Part shown: piece after piece, positions 14,492 through 16,106 of the stretch
Layout: every line of letters starts with the position of its first letter
How positions within the stretch are numbered: position 1 is the first letter of the stretch
Assembly: GCA_030740295.1 (NCBI GenBank)
Contig: JASLXP010001154.1
Span: forward strand, 1-16,106
Length of the DNA: 16,106 nucleotides
Reading direction: 5' to 3'
Source: Planctomycetota bacterium
Lineage (GTDB): Bacteria; Planctomycetota; PUPC01; JACPCR01
Made by a program: the position numbers and the translations under genes
Notes under the pieces: model-generated
Seen by the model: only the letters and a program-made list of their open reading frames with translations
Told to the model about the DNA's origin: nothing
Database searches by the model: none

Positions 14492-16106
14492 TCATGCTTC
14501 CACCAGGATCTCACAATTCCCCTGCCGGGGCATGACTTCAACTTTATCAATGGATAAAGCATACGCTTCAGCCGCAGCCCACCAGACTGAATCTGCCTCT
14601 GAATCACGTCGAGTGATTGCCAGAGTGGCCTCGCCTTGCATGCCCCCAATGGACAAATTTCGAGTGTGGGGATTGGCAACGACCGTATCCGTTACACCTC
14701 CAAAATCGATGGAGAACCCAAACTGGTTTCTGCCTGTCAACCTTTCGATGACCGGGCTTGCTTCTCCCTTCCTCTTTGGAAGAAGAACACTCAAGAGAAG
14801 ACCATTATATCCCCAGAGATTAGCAAATAGCTGAGGTCGAATTCCTATGCCAGGTCTCAGCCCGCCAGGGAGAGGGAACGAGTCGATAACATCGGATTCC
14901 AACTCCAGCCGATGAGGAATCGGATAATACTCTTCTCCAGGGAACGACCAGGCGATTTCCAGTCGATGCTTTTTCCCGTGAATGGTTGCCCTCTCTTTCT
15001 CATGATCGAGGTCTATGCTATTCCCCGGCTCCGAATTCAGAATCCATTGATAGAGCCCTACATTGTTGCCGGCATTCACGTTATCCAGGATCAGAACGTA
15101 GGGTTGAATGTCTCCTTGTCTGACGAACAGGGCATGTCGATAAGCCCAGTGGCATTCCCATTGCTCGCCGGAATTTATGGTTGCGTAATCTACGGATGTC
15201 CCATGAGAAAAATTCTCCTGCTTTCCTCCGTAGAACATCTGAGTGAAGACATGAGGAGCCTTGCTGGGCTCCTTGCCGTCGGGCCTAAGTACTGAGTGAT
15301 ACCGACCCAATATGTCCGCATATCCGGAATCGACACTAAATGCCTCACCAAGGGCAAAGAATGAGAAATGTCCGGAATCAACCTGCTGATGAATCTGATT
15401 GCTTGGAGTCCGTTCCGACGCCAGAAGACTGAAGTATGCGTCATCGTCGTCCCATCCACTGCGCATGATAGATATCCCAACTTTGCCGGGCCGCCTTGCT
15501 GATGGCCAACCCGCTTCACCTGGATTGCGCACTTCTGCTTGATCATCTTCCCAAAGAACTGTCTTTCCCAGATGCCAGGTGAAATGCTCGGGGGCAGGTC
15601 CGAGTTCCACATCTTCGCCTCGTCCCCCTAACTGATCCCATACCCACCACAGAACTGGATCGTTGAGACGACGTGCATGGAGTAGCCCTCCGATGAAGGG
15701 CCGTCCCTTTTTTCCACGCGCCGCATCACAATAATTGTTCTGGCCCCGCCTGCAGGGCAGAACGAGATACGCCCATTGAGCACAGAGATTGGCAAATTGC
15801 GGCTCTTCTTCCCAGAGATTGATTGCCCCCATTCTCCTCAGAACTTCGGCAGTCAGAGACATCCATTCCAGATCTCTCCAGCCGTAACCCGGTCCCTCGA
15901 AGATCGCACTGTTTTCATCGACCAGACGATGGATGGACTGTCGAATCCAATTCAAAATGTCCGGGATAGCTCGAGGATCGGAATCAGGACGCCAGGTTGC
16001 CGCCAGAGCTATCACATACTTCTCAAAGTTCCTGAGGAAGGTGTTACAACCGATTCCCCAGACCGGATTCCCCTGCTTTTCCAGAAAAGAGGAGAGATAA
16101 TGATCG
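14492..16106 (-). CDS. Heparinase II/III-like polysaccharide lyase family protein, 5' end outside window
   Basis: The frame stays open to the right edge (D-H-Y-L-S-S-F at the very end of the window), so the N-terminus is missing; 537 residues are visible. A GTG at 16015 is in frame, but coding-like sequence (G-N-P-V-W-G-I-G-C-N-T-F-L) continues upstream of it. The first ~200 visible residues are helical, with Y-G-W-R-D-L-E-W, fitting the alpha/alpha toroid of PL12/15/17/21-type lyases. Then come G-I-S-I-M-R-S-G-W-D-D-D-D-A-Y-F (about 210-225) and H-Q-Q-V-D-S-G-H-F-S-F-F-A-L-G-E, ending in D-S-G-Y (about 239-262), the Heparinase_II_III signature that starts the beta-sandwich half. His239 and His246 are candidate metal or catalytic residues. 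Known members cleave uronic-acid glycans such as heparan sulfate or alginate; the substrate here is not determined. A BNR gene lies downstream on the same strand. Confidence 0.82.
   Translation of the reverse strand, partial: DHYLSSFLEKQGNPVWGIGCNTFLRNFEKYVIALAATWRPDSDPRAIPDILNWIRQSIHRLVDENSAIFEGPGYGWRDLEWMSLTAEVLRRMGAINLWEEEPQFANLCAQWAYLVLPCRRGQNNYCDAARGKKGRPFIGGLLHARRLNDPVLWWVWDQLGGRGEDVELGPAPEHFTWHLGKTVLWEDDQAEVRNPGEAGWPSARRPGKVGISIMRSGWDDDDAYFSLLASERTPSNQIHQQVDSGHFSFFALGEAFSVDSGYADILGRYHSVLRPDGKEPSKAPHVFTQMFYGGKQENFSHGTSVDYATINSGEQWECHWAYRHALFVRQGDIQPYVLILDNVNAGNNVGLYQWILNSEPGNSIDLDHEKERATIHGKKHRLEIAWSFPGEEYYPIPHRLELESDVIDSFPLPGGLRPGIGIRPQLFANLWGYNGLLLSVLLPKRKGEASPVIERLTGRNQFGFSIDFGGVTDTVVANPHTRNLSIGGMQGEATLAITRRDSEADSVWWAAAEAYALSIDKVEVMPRQGNCEILVEA

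Noticed and set aside
1..16106. CRISPR arrays, tRNA or rRNA genes, insertion sequences, phage or defence genes.
   Set aside because: No regularly spaced repeats, tRNA-like cloverleaf, transposase or integrase motifs or defence domains were seen on either strand. The only repeats are the start-region duplication at 2752-2856 and the 11-bp pair at 560-629.

Overview
The window looks like a polysaccharide-degradation locus from a bacterium of the PVC superphylum (Planctomycetota, Verrucomicrobiota, Lentisphaerota or Kiritimatiellota). The reasons are the density of secreted glycoside hydrolases, S1-type sulfatase sequences, an SGNH hydrolase, a heparinase-like lyase and a BNR beta-propeller, very large multi-module exported enzymes, moderate-to-high GC, and patchy use of Shine-Dalgarno sites. 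The taxonomic guess is inference. No phylogenetic marker gene, transporter, regulator, tRNA, rRNA, CRISPR array or transposase is visible.

Layout. Positions 1-6544 form one leftward (minus-strand) gene string. Read in its own 5' to 3' order it contains: an SGNH/GDSL hydrolase (6544-5222); a decayed stretch whose first start codon overlaps the SGNH stop (about 5224-4890); a GH39-like glycosidase (4769-2964); a second clan GH-A-like glycosidase with an N-terminal carbohydrate-binding-like domain (2787-727); a sulfatase reduced to its first ~40 recognisable residues (712-386); and the 5' end of an uncharacterised exported protein that leaves the window at position 1. A 115-bp divergent spacer separates this string from a rightward gene of about 2,000 codons (6660-12638), a GH2-like enzyme with many accessory modules. 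It is followed by a second broken sulfatase (12764-13129) that keeps its signal peptide and its formylglycine-type C-S-A-S-R motif but stops after about 100 recognisable residues. Convergent to it lies another leftward pair: a BNR-repeat protein (14345-13110), preceded by a heparinase II/III-like lyase (14492 to beyond 16106, 5' end outside the window).

Together, two or three retaining-type glycosidases, a lyase-like protein, an esterase-like SGNH enzyme and two former sulfatases suggest digestion of a complex, probably esterified and once-sulfated, uronic-acid-containing glycan. The substrate cannot be read from the sequence. The most notable signal is decay: two independent sulfatase stubs, one unidentified decayed operon gene, a duplicated start region in one glycosidase, and a possibly disrupted 5' end on the BNR gene. 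I see no evidence for a defence system, a mobile element or a wholly new kind of system. The best candidates for follow-up are the giant GH2-like protein and the repeated loss of sulfatases.
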